From Prevotellaceae bacterium (lineage in GTDB: Bacteria > Bacteroidota > Bacteroidia > Bacteroidales > Bacteroidaceae): a stretch of DNA of 34,404 bases. Where the stretch lies: assembly GCA_029218445.1 (NCBI GenBank), contig JAQXRI010000143.1, positions 1 through 34,404 on the forward strand, read 5' to 3'. Made by a program: the position numbers and the translations under genes. The notes under the pieces were generated by a model. The model worked only from the letters and a program-made list of their open reading frames with translations. It had not been told where the DNA came from and searched no databases. Below are positions 5,923 to 14,962 of this stretch, piece by piece (the first letter of the stretch is position 1; every line of letters begins with the position of its first letter).

Positions 5923-8028
5923 TCAGCACTCGCCCTCCATGGCTTTGGCATAGTATCGGCGGCTGGCTTCGGCCTGTCGGGCCTGCGAGAAGTTGCTGAC
6001 GCGCTTCAGGTAGCCTATGATGCGTGTCATGTAGTCAATGTTCTTGGAGTGGCAGTGTGGGCACTCTTTCAGATAGCGCTTGTCTATGTTGCCACAGTCG
6101 TTGCAGATGGTGTTTGGAATGTTGAACGTGAAATAGTTGCAGCCTTCCTTTGCGGCAATGCGCAGAAGTTGGCGGTATTGCTGCTGCGAGAGGTGCTCTT
6201 CGAGGTTCATGTGCAGGGCAGAGCCGCCGGTGAGGTGCTCAATGTAGGGCGCACCGTGCAGTTGGAACTTGTCGATGATGTTGAGCGAATCGTCCTCAAC
6301 GACGTAGAAATAGCTGTTGTAGCAGTCGCGCGGCACGAAATATCCGTCTTCACGGTCCCACTTGGCGTGCTTTACGCCCACGTTTTCGGCCGGTATCATC
6401 TCGCAGTTGAACATTACGTCCTTGCTGCGGTACTGCTTGTTGTATTTCTCTATTATGCCAAGCACCGTCTGTACAAACTTGAGGTAGTCGGGGTTGTTGG
6501 TTATCTGCAGTCCGCAGAACTCGGCTGCCTCAACCAGACCGTTTACTCCTATGGTGAGGTATTGACGGCCAATGTTGATGTAGCCGGCGTCAAACAGCGG
6601 CAGCATTCCGTGGCTTTGCAGTTCCTTGAGGTTTTCGTTGTAGGCCAGCTGCACCTTGTGGCAGAGGTCAACTATGTCCGAAAGGTATTCCTTGTAGTCA
6701 ATCTTGTGGTTGATGGCATATTGTATGCAGCGGTTGAGGTTGATGGTCAGCACGCTTTTCGAGCCGGTCGATACGCCGCCGGCCCCCAAGGTGTAGCTGA
6801 AGCCGTTGTCCGGTATCTCGTTGCGCAGGCGGCAGCAGCTCGACAGCGAGACGGCGTTGTCGCTCATGTAGGTAAAGAACGAGTGGCCTTCGCTGTACAT
6901 CTCGGCCGTAAAGTCGCCCCATTCCTCGTCTATCACGTCGCCGTCCTTGCAAAGCAGTGCCATCGTTTCTACGGGGAATGTCAGCACGGTCTTGGTGCGT
7001 TCCTTGTTAAACCACTTCATGAATCGCTTTTGCAGCCACGACAGGCTTTCCCAGTCGGGACGCGAGCCGTCGGGGAAGTAGAAGTCGCCAAAGAGGCTCT
7101 CGAAGTAGTACTTGTCGTAGTAGGCTATGTTCCAGAACACTGCTTGGTAGTTGCGTGCGCCTGTGGGCTGGTTTATTGAATATACTATCTGCTCGAAGCA
7201 GTCGGTTATCATCTTGTCGATGGTGCGCTGTTTGAGCGAGAGGTCAACCACCTTGTCGGCCTCTTTATAGTAGTCCTTGCCGTATTCGAGTCCGATGAAG
7301 TAGTTGAGATACATCAGAAACTCAGGTGTGGCGCAGGCGCCGCTTAACATGCTCGACACCATGAACACCATGTTGACGAAACCGCCGCAGAACGACTTGA
7401 GGTTGGTGGGGGCGGTAGAGTTGCCGCCAATCGACATGGTGCCGCCAATGAGCCAAGGATACATGGTGATGGAGGCGCAGTAGTTGGCAAGCGACGTCTC
7501 GTCGTTCTTGTATATGAAGTGGTTGGTGAGCAGGTGGATGTAGCGTTCGGCCAGTTCCTTGCCATACATCTTCTTTATGCGGTCGGTCAGCAGGCGGCGG
7601 TTCAGGCGAATGAAGTTCGACTTTGGCAGCTCGCCTATGAGCGTGGCAATGTTTTTGTGTTCAACATTGGCGTTGGCGTCATATTTCGAACCTGTGGCGG
7701 CATTGGCTGCCTCGCAGTATTCGGCCAGGAACTTCATCTTCTCCATGGTTTCGCGGTCTTCGTTGTGACGCTGACGATAGAGCATAAACGACTTTGCCAC
7801 CTTGTAGTAACCCTCCTTCATCAGAGCCTCTTCCACCTGGTTCTGAATGTCTTCCACCTTTATTCCCTCGTGGATGTCGAGATGGCTTATAATCTTTGAT
7901 ATAAGGCCCAAGTCGGCCATTTCGCCCACACTTTGGAATGCCTTGACGATGGCGTTCATGATTTTGTCCAACGAGAAGCGGTCAATCGAACCGTCCCTTT
8001 TTGTGATAGTAAAGCTTTTAAATTCCAT
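5923..8028 (-). CDS. nrdD: Anaerobic (class III) ribonucleoside-triphosphate reductase
   Basis: Reduces ribonucleoside triphosphates to dNTPs without oxygen using a glycyl radical. The 701-residue protein starts with an ATP-cone regulatory domain (about 1-95, VTKRDGS-like ITKRDGSIDRFSLDKI), followed by the ten-stranded barrel. Near the C-terminus are the zinc-binding cysteines 642, 645, 656 and 659, and the glycyl-radical loop TRIIGYLKR with Gly672 as the radical site. The length matches the family. nrdG follows 25 bases later. A -7 box at 8151-8158 gives a leader of about 115 bases, which contains a 40-codon ORF overlapping the start. No NrdR-type box was recognised. Confidence 0.97.
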   Translation of the reverse strand: MEFKSFTITKRDGSIDRFSLDKIMNAIVKAFQSVGEMADLGLISKIISHLDIHEGIKVEDIQNQVEEALMKEGYYKVAKSFMLYRQRHNEDRETMEKMKFLAEYCEAANAATGSKYDANANVEHKNIATLIGELPKSNFIRLNRRLLTDRIKKMYGKELAERYIHLLTNHFIYKNDETSLANYCASITMYPWLIGGTMSIGGNSTAPTNLKSFCGGFVNMVFMVSSMLSGACATPEFLMYLNYFIGLEYGKDYYKEADKVVDLSLKQRTIDKMITDCFEQIVYSINQPTGARNYQAVFWNIAYYDKYYFESLFGDFYFPDGSRPDWESLSWLQKRFMKWFNKERTKTVLTFPVETMALLCKDGDVIDEEWGDFTAEMYSEGHSFFTYMSDNAVSLSSCCRLRNEIPDNGFSYTLGAGGVSTGSKSVLTINLNRCIQYAINHKIDYKEYLSDIVDLCHKVQLAYNENLKELQSHGMLPLFDAGYINIGRQYLTIGVNGLVEAAEFCGLQITNNPDYLKFVQTVLGIIEKYNKQYRSKDVMFNCEMIPAENVGVKHAKWDREDGYFVPRDCYNSYFYVVEDDSLNIIDKFQLHGAPYIEHLTGGSALHMNLEEHLSQQQYRQLLRIAAKEGCNYFTFNIPNTICNDCGNIDKRYLKECPHCHSKNIDYMTRIIGYLKRVSNFSQARQAEASRRYYAKAMEGEC

Positions 8029-8150
8029 GATTAAATATTTCTTTTTGGAAAACTTTTCTCTTTTGAAAAATCAAAAAGTTGTCCGTTTTGGTCAACTTTC
8101 CATTCAGTAAATGGGAGATTGGTTTTCTGTATTGTTTCATTTTGTGGGTG

Positions 8151-8158
8151 CAAAGGTA
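8151..8158 (-). promoter_or_regulatory. -7 element for nrdD-nrdG
   Basis: TACCTTTG on the minus strand matches the -7 consensus. No TTG lies at the expected -33 distance, which suggests dependence on an activator or a weak basal promoter. Confidence 0.6.
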
Positions 8159-8237
8159 ATATATTATTTTTAATTATCGGTAATGATTTGGGCAAAAACG
8201 TGTGTTAAAATTTGCTTATTCATAGGCCTTCATTAAG

Positions 8238-8261
8238 AAGGCTGCCACTGAGGGCAGCCTT
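8238..8261 (-). terminator. Hairpin ending the six-gene operon
   Basis: AAGGCTGCC (8238-8246) pairs perfectly with GGCAGCCTT (8253-8261), loop of six, 23 bases past the phosphatase stop. The trailing minus-strand sequence CTTAATG is only weakly U-rich. Confidence 0.6.
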
Positions 8262-8284
8262 GGAAGTGTGGTTTTGGTGGCGTT

Positions 8285-9094
8285 TCAGATGCTGAAACGT
8301 ATGTATGAACGGTCGTCAAACGAGTTGTTGCCTTGCATGAAAGCCTTTGTGGCCTTGAAGGTTTCGATGTTCAGAGGGTCGGTCAGCCGCTGTTGGGCAA
8401 GGGCTTGCTCAGAGGCTTCGAGTGTGGGCTTGAGAAAGGGATAGCCGTCGGAGGCCAGCACTATGGTCCAAGGGCTGAAGTCGAGCGGTATGACCTTCAC
8501 TTTTTGTCGCGGTATGGGGAAGCCGTCGATTACTGCGTATGTCACGTTTTGCTTTTTCATCTCTTCGACGAGTTGTGGTATGATGCTTTCCCTTGCCTTG
8601 TCATGTGTCAGCAGTTCATCCTTTGTGGCCAGTCCTTCGGCCATGAGCCTGTGGGCCTCGTCCGAACGTTTTTGAGCCATGGCCTGCTCTGTAGGCTTGG
8701 GATTGTCGAAGTAGTTGTCGCCTACGAGGCAGTGGCAGTCGCCCACCATCCAAATTTCGCGCCTGAGGCGGCTGAACACTATGCAGCTGGCCGTGAGTCG
8801 TTCTTCGGGATGCTGGGCATAGTGCTGCATTTTGCTTTTGCCGTATTTCTTTGCTATTGCCGCTGTCACGCCTTGGCAGAATTGCGACGACGTGGTGCCG
8901 GCGGGCATTTTCTTTATGTAGCGCGCCACTGTCTTGGCGGCATAGCGTCCGTTGCTCATCCACCACGACAGCTGTTTCCTTGTCTTGCTCGTGCTTCCGT
9001 CGATTACGGCAATGAAGTTGTCAGTCACGACTATTGCGTCCTCGCTTTTTTTCTTTTCGCTTTTTGCTATTGTCTGTTGCTCTATTATTTTCAT
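8285..9094 (-). CDS. PP2C-like protein phosphatase domain protein
   Basis: PP2C-type enzymes remove phosphate from Ser/Thr with two metal ions held by aspartates. The 269-residue protein has the family pattern: SEDA at 17-20, VIDGS with Asp32-Gly33, WMVGDCH with Asp119, LASDGYPF with Asp216, and a final DD at 260-261. The first motif starts only 17 residues from Met1, so the start at 9094 is needed even though it overlaps ygiQ by 74 bases in another frame. It lacks N-terminal targeting and is probably cytoplasmic. It is the last gene of the operon that starts at 14750 and is followed by a hairpin. The target is unknown. Confidence 0.8.
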   Translation of the reverse strand: MKIIEQQTIAKSEKKKSEDAIVVTDNFIAVIDGSTSKTRKQLSWWMSNGRYAAKTVARYIKKMPAGTTSSQFCQGVTAAIAKKYGKSKMQHYAQHPEERLTASCIVFSRLRREIWMVGDCHCLVGDNYFDNPKPTEQAMAQKRSDEAHRLMAEGLATKDELLTHDKARESIIPQLVEEMKKQNVTYAVIDGFPIPRQKVKVIPLDFSPWTIVLASDGYPFLKPTLEASEQALAQQRLTDPLNIETFKATKAFMQGNNSFDDRSYIRFSI

Positions 9095-10964
9095 TTCTCG
9101 ATGGTTGTCTTGTTGGGCCTACGGCATAGTGTGGCATGTTGCCGAACAGTTTTTTCTGAAGGTCGGGGCGGTTGAGGTTGCGCAGCGAACGCTCGATGTC
9201 GCGCCTCATCTCTGGCTTGTACCAGAAGAAGTACTGTCGCTGGCGCAGCTTTTCCTCTGGTGTGCGGGCACTGAATATTGGCTCAAGCGTGTAGGGGTTG
9301 TAGCCGGTGTACCAAGCCTCGGTGCTTATGGTCATTGGCGTGGGCGTAAAGTCCTGGACCTGCTCCAGGTGGAAGTCGAGGCCTTTGGTTATTACCGCCA
9401 GTTCGGCCATGTCCTCTTCTCGGCATCCAGGATGGCTGCTTATGAAGTAGGGAATGATTTGCTGGTGCAGTCCTGACTCTTTGTTGATGCGGTCAAACAC
9501 GCGCTTGAAGTCGCGGAACTGCTGGAACGAGGGCTTGCGCATAAGCTGTAGCACCTTGTCGGCCACGTGCTCGGGAGCCACCTTCAGTCGGCCGCTGACG
9601 TGGTGCTTTATCAGTTCGCGGGTGTATTCGTCGGCGGCCTTGTCGATGGCTTCGTCCTTGCTTCGGTGCAGCAGCAGGTCGTATCTCACTCCGCTGCCTA
9701 TGTAGCTGTGGCGTATTTCGGGCATGGCATCTACTGTGCGGTAGATGTCTATGAGGCGGCTGTGGTCGGTGTTGAGGTTGGGGCATATATTCGGATGTAT
9801 GCAGCTTGGCCGGGCACACTTCTCGCAGGCCTTCTTGTTGCGGCCTTCCATGCCGTACATGTTGGCCGACGGGCCGCCCAGGTCCGACAGGTTGCCTTTG
9901 AAGTCGGGCATTTCAGCCACTTGTTTCACCTCTTTTATAATGCTCTCCTTCGAGCGGCATGTGATGAACTTGCCTTGATGGGCCGAGATGGTGCAGAAGG
10001 CGCAGCCGCCGAAGCAGCCCCTGTGGATGTTTACCGAAAACTTTATCATCTCGTAGGCCGGTATGCGTTTGCCCTTGTATTTTGGGTGGGGCAGGCGCGT
10101 GTAGGGCAGGTCGAACGACGCGTCGAGTTCTTCGGTGGTCATCGGGGGGTAGGGCGGGTTGACCACCACCGTGCTCGTGCCTACGTCCTGCAGCAGTCGG
10201 CTGGCATGCATCTTGTTCGACTCTTCTTCTATGTGCCTGTAGTTTTCGGCTTCGGCGCGTTTGTCCTGAAGGCATGTCTCGTGGCTGTTGAGCACTATGT
10301 CGCCAGTAGTTGTCGAGGCGTTGGGCACATTGCCTTTCGGTGCAAGATACACGGTTTGGGGTATGCTGTTTATGTCGTTTATCATGTATCCGTCTTCCAT
10401 CTGCCGGCAAAGCTCGAGTATGGGCTTCTCGCCCATGCCGTAGATAATCATGTCGGCACCGCTGTCGCACAGTATGCACGGGCGCAGTTTGTCCTGCCAG
10501 TAGTCGTAGTGGGTAAGACGGCGCATGGAAGCCTCAATGCCACCGAGCACTACGGGAGTGTCGGGAAACAGCTGTTTCAGAATCTTCGTATATACTATGG
10601 TGGGATATTCGGGCCGCATGTCGTGCCGGCCGTCGGGGCTGTAGGCGTCTTCCGAGCGCAGGCGGCGGTTGGCGGTGTATTTGTTTACCATCGAGTCCAT
10701 GCAGCCCGGCGCAATGCCGAAAAACAGGCGTGGCCTCCCCATCTTCTTGAAGTCGCGGAAGTCGCCGTGCCAGTCGGGCTGTGGCACTATGGCCACACGA
10801 TAGCCTGCCGCCTCGAGTGTGCGGCCTATCACCGCCGCGCCGAACGACGGATGGTCGATGTAGGCGTCGGCCGAAAACAGTATGACGTCGAGTTCGTCCC
10901 AACCTCGCAGTTCAAGTTCCTTTTTCGTTGTAGGGAGGAAGTCTGACAGTTTGTATTCTTTCAT
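9021..10964 (-). CDS. YgiQ family radical SAM protein
   Basis: A member of the UPF0313/YgiQ radical SAM family, whose reaction is still undefined. It is 647 residues, close to the bacterial family length. The N-terminal region (1-300) carries a B12-binding-like fold with GGIEASMRRLTHYDYW; the radical SAM core starts at NIHRGCFGGCAFC with cluster ligands Cys317, Cys321 and Cys324. The C-terminus is a lysine/arginine-rich tail (KKRKEKKRGRNSRD), the part that overlaps the phosphatase gene. Its ATG shares four bases (ATGA) with the stop of the preceding 109-residue gene, implying translational coupling. Confidence 0.92.
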   Translation of the reverse strand: MKEYKLSDFLPTTKKELELRGWDELDVILFSADAYIDHPSFGAAVIGRTLEAAGYRVAIVPQPDWHGDFRDFKKMGRPRLFFGIAPGCMDSMVNKYTANRRLRSEDAYSPDGRHDMRPEYPTIVYTKILKQLFPDTPVVLGGIEASMRRLTHYDYWQDKLRPCILCDSGADMIIYGMGEKPILELCRQMEDGYMINDINSIPQTVYLAPKGNVPNASTTTGDIVLNSHETCLQDKRAEAENYRHIEEESNKMHASRLLQDVGTSTVVVNPPYPPMTTEELDASFDLPYTRLPHPKYKGKRIPAYEMIKFSVNIHRGCFGGCAFCTISAHQGKFITCRSKESIIKEVKQVAEMPDFKGNLSDLGGPSANMYGMEGRNKKACEKCARPSCIHPNICPNLNTDHSRLIDIYRTVDAMPEIRHSYIGSGVRYDLLLHRSKDEAIDKAADEYTRELIKHHVSGRLKVAPEHVADKVLQLMRKPSFQQFRDFKRVFDRINKESGLHQQIIPYFISSHPGCREEDMAELAVITKGLDFHLEQVQDFTPTPMTISTEAWYTGYNPYTLEPIFSARTPEEKLRQRQYFFWYKPEMRRDIERSLRNLNRPDLQKKLFGNMPHYAVGPTRQPSRNENNRATDNSKKRKEKKRGRNSRD

Positions 10965-11290
10965 TCAGTTGTTGTAGTGGGTTCTGTTGCTTCCTGCTTG
11001 TCGTCCAACCATTTTATGTAGAGCAATACAAGTTGCTGTAGTCCAAATGCTTTCATGTTCTGATGATAGATTACGTCGAGGCACAGGTCGAGCAGGGCGT
11101 TGTCCTTCAGCGTTTCTGTTTCGAGCATGGCGCGTATGTTGAGCTTCAGCTTGTCGAGCACTTGCTCGTCAACAAATCCGTTGCTGTCTATCAGTCCTCT
11201 GAACAGTTGGTACTTTTCTATTGTTTCAAGATGCTTTTCGCTTATGTCGATGCTTCTTGTTCCTGACTGGTTTGATTGAATCTTATACAT
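10961..11290 (-). CDS. Conserved-looking small protein of unknown function (109 residues)
   Basis: I do not recognise a family. The protein is soluble and mostly helical by composition, with no membrane segment or signal peptide: it begins MYKIQSNQSGTRSIDI and ends in an acidic/threonine tail (EPTTTTE). The middle part (about 20-95) is rich in Leu, Asp, Glu and Lys. It lies 12 bases behind the amidase-like gene and overlaps ygiQ by the ATGA tetranucleotide, so it is certainly part of the operon and likely translated. It may partner with YgiQ, but that is only positional inference. Confidence 0.78.
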   Translation of the reverse strand: MYKIQSNQSGTRSIDISEKHLETIEKYQLFRGLIDSNGFVDEQVLDKLKLNIRAMLETETLKDNALLDLCLDVIYHQNMKAFGLQQLVLLYIKWLDDKQEATEPTTTTE

Positions 11291-11302
11291 TGAAGTGTGA
11301 TA

Positions 11303-13909
11303 TTATTTTGTTAGAAAATCAATTAATCCTCGCATTACCGACTCGCGCATACGGCTGTCGGTTATACATTCGAAGGGTATGCCAAGCGTGACTACCCGAT
11401 AGTCCGACCCCTTGTAGGCCGTGGCCGCCGCATAGCCGTTGTCGTAGAGTAGTGTGGCGAAGGCCGGCTCTACGGGCAGCAGTATGTCGGACGACGTGGC
11501 GGCATAGTGGCTGGCGTTGGGCTGGCGGTGGAAGGTTATCTCGGCCGACATTCCGCGCAACTTGTCCGAAGTGTCGGTGTTGGTGCCGCCATACTCGCAT
11601 TTCAGCACGTCGCGCAGGTATTGCCTGTCGGTCTCGTCGCGCATGTCGCTTGCCACGTAGGCTCCGCTTGCCAGAAGCGAGCCGCCGCGCTGGGTGAAGA
11701 ACTTCAATTCCTGCCTTAGGCGTGGGGTAAATGTCTTGTAGTTGCGTGAGGTGCCGCTCGACTTCCGCTCAAGGCCAAGCAGCAGGTCGGTTACGCTGAT
11801 GCCCGAAAGCGAGGCAATGCCGTTTTCGAGCGACTGTCGCGAACAGCTCACTATGGTGTATTTGCCTGCCGCCTGTATGGCCTCGGCATGCGTGCGCACG
11901 TAGTTCATGTCGTTGCCGGCTATTATGGTGCCTTCAAGTTCTGAGGTGCTGAAGCCCATTGCCCCTGGTCCTTCGCCTCCCATCTTCTTTACGTTGAACT
12001 CCGTCTGCCTGCCGCACAGACCTATTGATTTGCCGTAGGTCACGCCAAGGTCGGCGTCGAGGTCGAAGCCTTTGCCGTTGGGGCGTATGGCGACGGAAGG
12101 CGAGGCCAGTCGGGTGAATCCGTTGACTATCATTACCTTGTGTCTTGCCTGCGGGTTGTAGAGTGCGCACAGCACTTCCGTCGGGAAGCTGCTTCCGCCC
12201 TTGTTGGTGGCGGCTATCTTGAAGCTATAGAGAATGCCCGGCTCAAGCCGTATCCTGTATTCCGGCTTGCGTCCCGTGGTGGTGCCGTTGTCGAAGTCGG
12301 CGCTGCCCACTGCCGTATATACTACGTAGCCCGTTGGCTTTGCCGTAGGTTCGAGAGGGTCGGCCACAGGTGTCCATGTGAGTGTGGCTTCACCGTTGTC
12401 GTCTATGCTTATGCTGAAGTTGTCGGGGGTGAGTGGGGTCACGGTGTAGCTGTTGCCGTGCTGACGGTTGACAAACTTCAGTATGCTCTTGTAAAGTGAG
12501 CGTGCCATGGTGAAACGGAAGTTGGGGTCGAGACCCAGTTGCATGTCGTTGAAGTTCTGGTGCGACAGGGTCTCAATGATGGCGCTTGGCACTTCGGGCA
12601 GCCTCGTTTCCGAGTAGTTTTGGTCGCGCAGGCCGCGTATGGGCCAATAGCCGTATTGGCTGCCTATGTCGGTGCGCAGGTTGTCGAGCATCAAGAGTGC
12701 AAAGTCGCGCGATGCCAGTCGTGAAATGCCGGCGTTGAGCCGGCCGTCGTTGAAGTTGGTGGTGCACACGGCCAGCGAGCCTACCTTCGACGTGTCGGCA
12801 CGGTAGCCGGCGTCGCTGTGTACAGCCAACGACAGCTCGATGGGCACTCCCAGTCCTTCGCGCGAAGGCATGTAGCACGAGCCGCCCCCAAGGCGGTTGG
12901 TCATGAGCGAGCGCACGTTGATGTCGTCGCTGTAGTCGTCGGCCCCCTGCTTGGTGCTGTAAATGTCGTAGGGCATGCCCGCCCATTGCGCATAATAGCG
13001 TGCCCCTTCCAGGCATCGTGGCATGCCGCTTGTTGTTCCGCCCCTTTCGATGTTGCCCATTCCTCCGCCGAAGCGTACGGCGTCGGCCGTCACCACACCT
13101 CGGTGTCGGCTCTGCGATGTCAGTTCCACGCGGTTGTATTCGCTTGAGCCTTTGTCGAAGTCGAATGTCCCGATGTACACCCATGTTCCTCCGCCCATTT
13201 GCTGGTTTACCTTAAACGTGGTCTTCTCGCCCTTGTGCCACACTGTGTATGTAGCGTCGTCAACGCTGTTCTTCACAGTTTGGTAGCTTACATACACAGC
13301 ATATTTTCCCGTTTCGGGAAAGTTTGGCTGGTAGGAAATGATGTTGTAGCGCTTCTTGCTGCGGGTGGCCTTGGTCATTCTTGCCGTGCCGGCCGTAAAC
13401 GGGTTCTCGCCGTCGCGGTATGGCCCATAATGGTAGGCGAAGCCGGGTTTGCCGGTCGTCTCCCAGTGTCCGCGGGCCTCGGCCTCAATGTATTGAGTGC
13501 CTTGCTGCGGCGTGTCGTTGTCTATTATTATTTCGTTGGTTTGCCAGTCGCGCTCCCTTGGCGTAAACACTACTGCGCCCGCATTTTCAAGCATAGGCAT
13601 CAGGTAAGGCACTACTATGGTTTGTGTAAACAAGTCTTCGGTAGTGCAGAAAAGATTCGGACGCTGCCATTTCCATCGTCCTTTTTTTGCGTCATAGTAT
13701 CTGCCATGGCTTGCCCATAGGGCAATGTGCCTGTTGTTTAGTCCTTCAGATATTTTGTATGGCAGCGACGCGTTTTTTACCCAAGGCTCGCCGTCGTAGT
13801 CTATGCCGCCCCACAGTCCGCGTCGGCGTTGTCCGTCGGCGAAGGCTGCGGTTGCCAGCATTACACCTATTATTATATAGGAGAGCTTAATTTTTGTTGG
13901 TGTTTCCAT
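11303..13909 (-). CDS. Secreted amidase-like protein with golvesin and Fn3 domains
   Basis: Predicted exported peptidoglycan amidase-like hydrolase. From the ATG at 13909 it is 868 residues and starts with a signal peptide (KIK, then a hydrophobic stretch to AAFA about residue 24); a GTG at 13930 is a less likely start. The zinc-amidase (Amidase_3-like) pattern is split: His68 (WASHG) and Glu91 (TTEDLF) on one side, His364 (AVHSDAG) and Glu446 (IIETLSHQN) on the other. Between them (about 138-283) is a golvesin-type beta domain ending VTADAVRFGGG. A fibronectin type III domain follows (about 493-590), then an uncharacterised C-terminal region. Similar Bacteroidales proteins are often called xanthan lyase, a label the sequence does not support. 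Confidence 0.8.
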   Translation of the reverse strand: METPTKIKLSYIIIGVMLATAAFADGQRRRGLWGGIDYDGEPWVKNASLPYKISEGLNNRHIALWASHGRYYDAKKGRWKWQRPNLFCTTEDLFTQTIVVPYLMPMLENAGAVVFTPRERDWQTNEIIIDNDTPQQGTQYIEAEARGHWETTGKPGFAYHYGPYRDGENPFTAGTARMTKATRSKKRYNIISYQPNFPETGKYAVYVSYQTVKNSVDDATYTVWHKGEKTTFKVNQQMGGGTWVYIGTFDFDKGSSEYNRVELTSQSRHRGVVTADAVRFGGGMGNIERGGTTSGMPRCLEGARYYAQWAGMPYDIYSTKQGADDYSDDINVRSLMTNRLGGGSCYMPSREGLGVPIELSLAVHSDAGYRADTSKVGSLAVCTTNFNDGRLNAGISRLASRDFALLMLDNLRTDIGSQYGYWPIRGLRDQNYSETRLPEVPSAIIETLSHQNFNDMQLGLDPNFRFTMARSLYKSILKFVNRQHGNSYTVTPLTPDNFSISIDDNGEATLTWTPVADPLEPTAKPTGYVVYTAVGSADFDNGTTTGRKPEYRIRLEPGILYSFKIAATNKGGSSFPTEVLCALYNPQARHKVMIVNGFTRLASPSVAIRPNGKGFDLDADLGVTYGKSIGLCGRQTEFNVKKMGGEGPGAMGFSTSELEGTIIAGNDMNYVRTHAEAIQAAGKYTIVSCSRQSLENGIASLSGISVTDLLLGLERKSSGTSRNYKTFTPRLRQELKFFTQRGGSLLASGAYVASDMRDETDRQYLRDVLKCEYGGTNTDTSDKLRGMSAEITFHRQPNASHYAATSSDILLPVEPAFATLLYDNGYAAATAYKGSDYRVVTLGIPFECITDSRMRESVMRGLIDFLTK

Positions 13910-13929
13910 GTATATCCTGTTTGTTGCCA

Positions 13930-14475
13930 CTAAAGGGCGAAGTTGTCGGGTATCTTTCCCTTGAAGTCCCTGAAATAGTCCTTTACTTCCTTCAGCTGTT
14001 TCTCTACATCGCCATTTGGCACGATGGTTTTTCGGCAGGCTATGAGCCTCTTTTCGTAGTCAATGCCATACAGCAGTATTGGCAGCTGCGCCTTCATGGC
14101 AATGAAATAGAAGCCCAACTTCCAGTCGGGGTTGGCCGAGCGGGTGCCTTCGGGCGTCACGGCAAGGTGGAAGGTGTCCATCTTGTGGGCTGTGGCGGCG
14201 AGGTTGTCGGTCATGCTCGTGTGCTTGCTTCGCCACACGGGAATGCCTCCCAGGCGGCGCATGATTATGCCCATGGGCCAGAAGAACCACTCTTTTTTCA
14301 TGAGAAAGTGGCACTTGAAAGCTTCGGCACCTGAGTAGAGTTGCCCTATGATGAAGTCCCAGTTGCTGGTGTGGGGTGCTATGCAGATGATGTATTTGTC
14401 GGGGTGGTGCTCTGTCACGTCAATTGTCCACCCCATTTGTTTGTACAATAGCCAACGGCAAAACGATTTCCACAT
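13930..14475 (-). CDS. 1-acyl-glycerol-3-phosphate acyltransferase family protein
   Basis: Belongs to the PlsC-like acyltransferases that move fatty acyl groups onto glycerophospholipids or other lipids at the membrane. The catalytic HX4D box is His35 to Asp40 (APHTSNWDF), and the substrate-binding motif is PEGTRS at 108-113. At 181 residues it is a compact, single-domain member with a hydrophobic N-terminus rather than several helices. It starts 2 bases after the stop of the 90-residue gene. The exact acyl acceptor cannot be told; a lipid-remodelling or ornithine-lipid-type role is possible. Confidence 0.88.
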   Translation of the reverse strand: MWKSFCRWLLYKQMGWTIDVTEHHPDKYIICIAPHTSNWDFIIGQLYSGAEAFKCHFLMKKEWFFWPMGIIMRRLGGIPVWRSKHTSMTDNLAATAHKMDTFHLAVTPEGTRSANPDWKLGFYFIAMKAQLPILLYGIDYEKRLIACRKTIVPNGDVEKQLKEVKDYFRDFKGKIPDNFAL

Positions 14476-14477
14476 GT

Positions 14478-14750
14478 TCAGTTGAGGTTGTTGATATGGT
14501 CAACAACTTCCAGAGTGTCGTTGTTGAAGTTCTCTATAAGGTTGGCGAAATATTTCTTTGCGGGTATTCCCGGCTCAACATGCGAGATGCGGCTGATGTA
14601 GTTTTTGCGCATCTTCAGGATGGTGTTGATTACTGCGAGCACGTTTTCCTCAGCCGGCTTCGACTCGTAAAGCGAAACGGCCACTACTTCGGCTGCCAAG
14701 TCCGTGCATATATTGTTTATCACGTTCTTTAGTTCTTTTCTTTTTGCCAT
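14478..14750 (-). CDS. Small helical protein of unknown function (90 residues)
   Basis: First gene of the six-gene operon. It is soluble, highly helical by composition, and starts MAKRKELKNVINNICTDLA. No signal peptide, membrane segment or metal motif is seen. A promoter-like TAACTTTA at 14800-14793 on the minus strand lies about 45 bases upstream. I do not recognise a family; reading-frame quality and the 2-base spacing to the acyltransferase support it as real. Confidence 0.78.
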   Translation of the reverse strand: MAKRKELKNVINNICTDLAAEVVAVSLYESKPAEENVLAVINTILKMRKNYISRISHVEPGIPAKKYFANLIENFNNDTLEVVDHINNLN

Positions 14751-14895
14751 ACTTTTTTTATTTTAATAATTGCTTATTTTAGAATTTGGACGTAAAGTTA
14801 AGCAAAATATTCGATATGGAGCATAATTCATATCAAAAAAATATTAAAATGTTGTTTTTGGCTCAAAATCTTTCTTATTTCTCAACGAAAATTGT

Positions 14896-14903
14896 TACTT
14901 TTG
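14896..14903 (+). promoter_or_regulatory. -7 element for pfp
   Basis: TACTTTTG matches TAnnTTTG, 59 bases ahead of the ATG at 14963. The -33 region is T-rich without a clean TTG. Confidence 0.6.
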
Positions 14904-14962
14904 CAGTTGAAAAGCGTAAACGCGTTAAACATTAATTATAATTATAACATATTTTGCTACTT

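Noticed and set aside
5692..7179. Plus-strand 495-codon open frame
   Set aside because: It lies antisense to nrdD/nrdG, whose catalytic motifs are complete, and its translation is low-complexity Val/Ala/Leu-rich without any family likeness.
9567..10946. Plus-strand 459-codon open frame
   Set aside because: Antisense to ygiQ, which carries an intact radical SAM motif.
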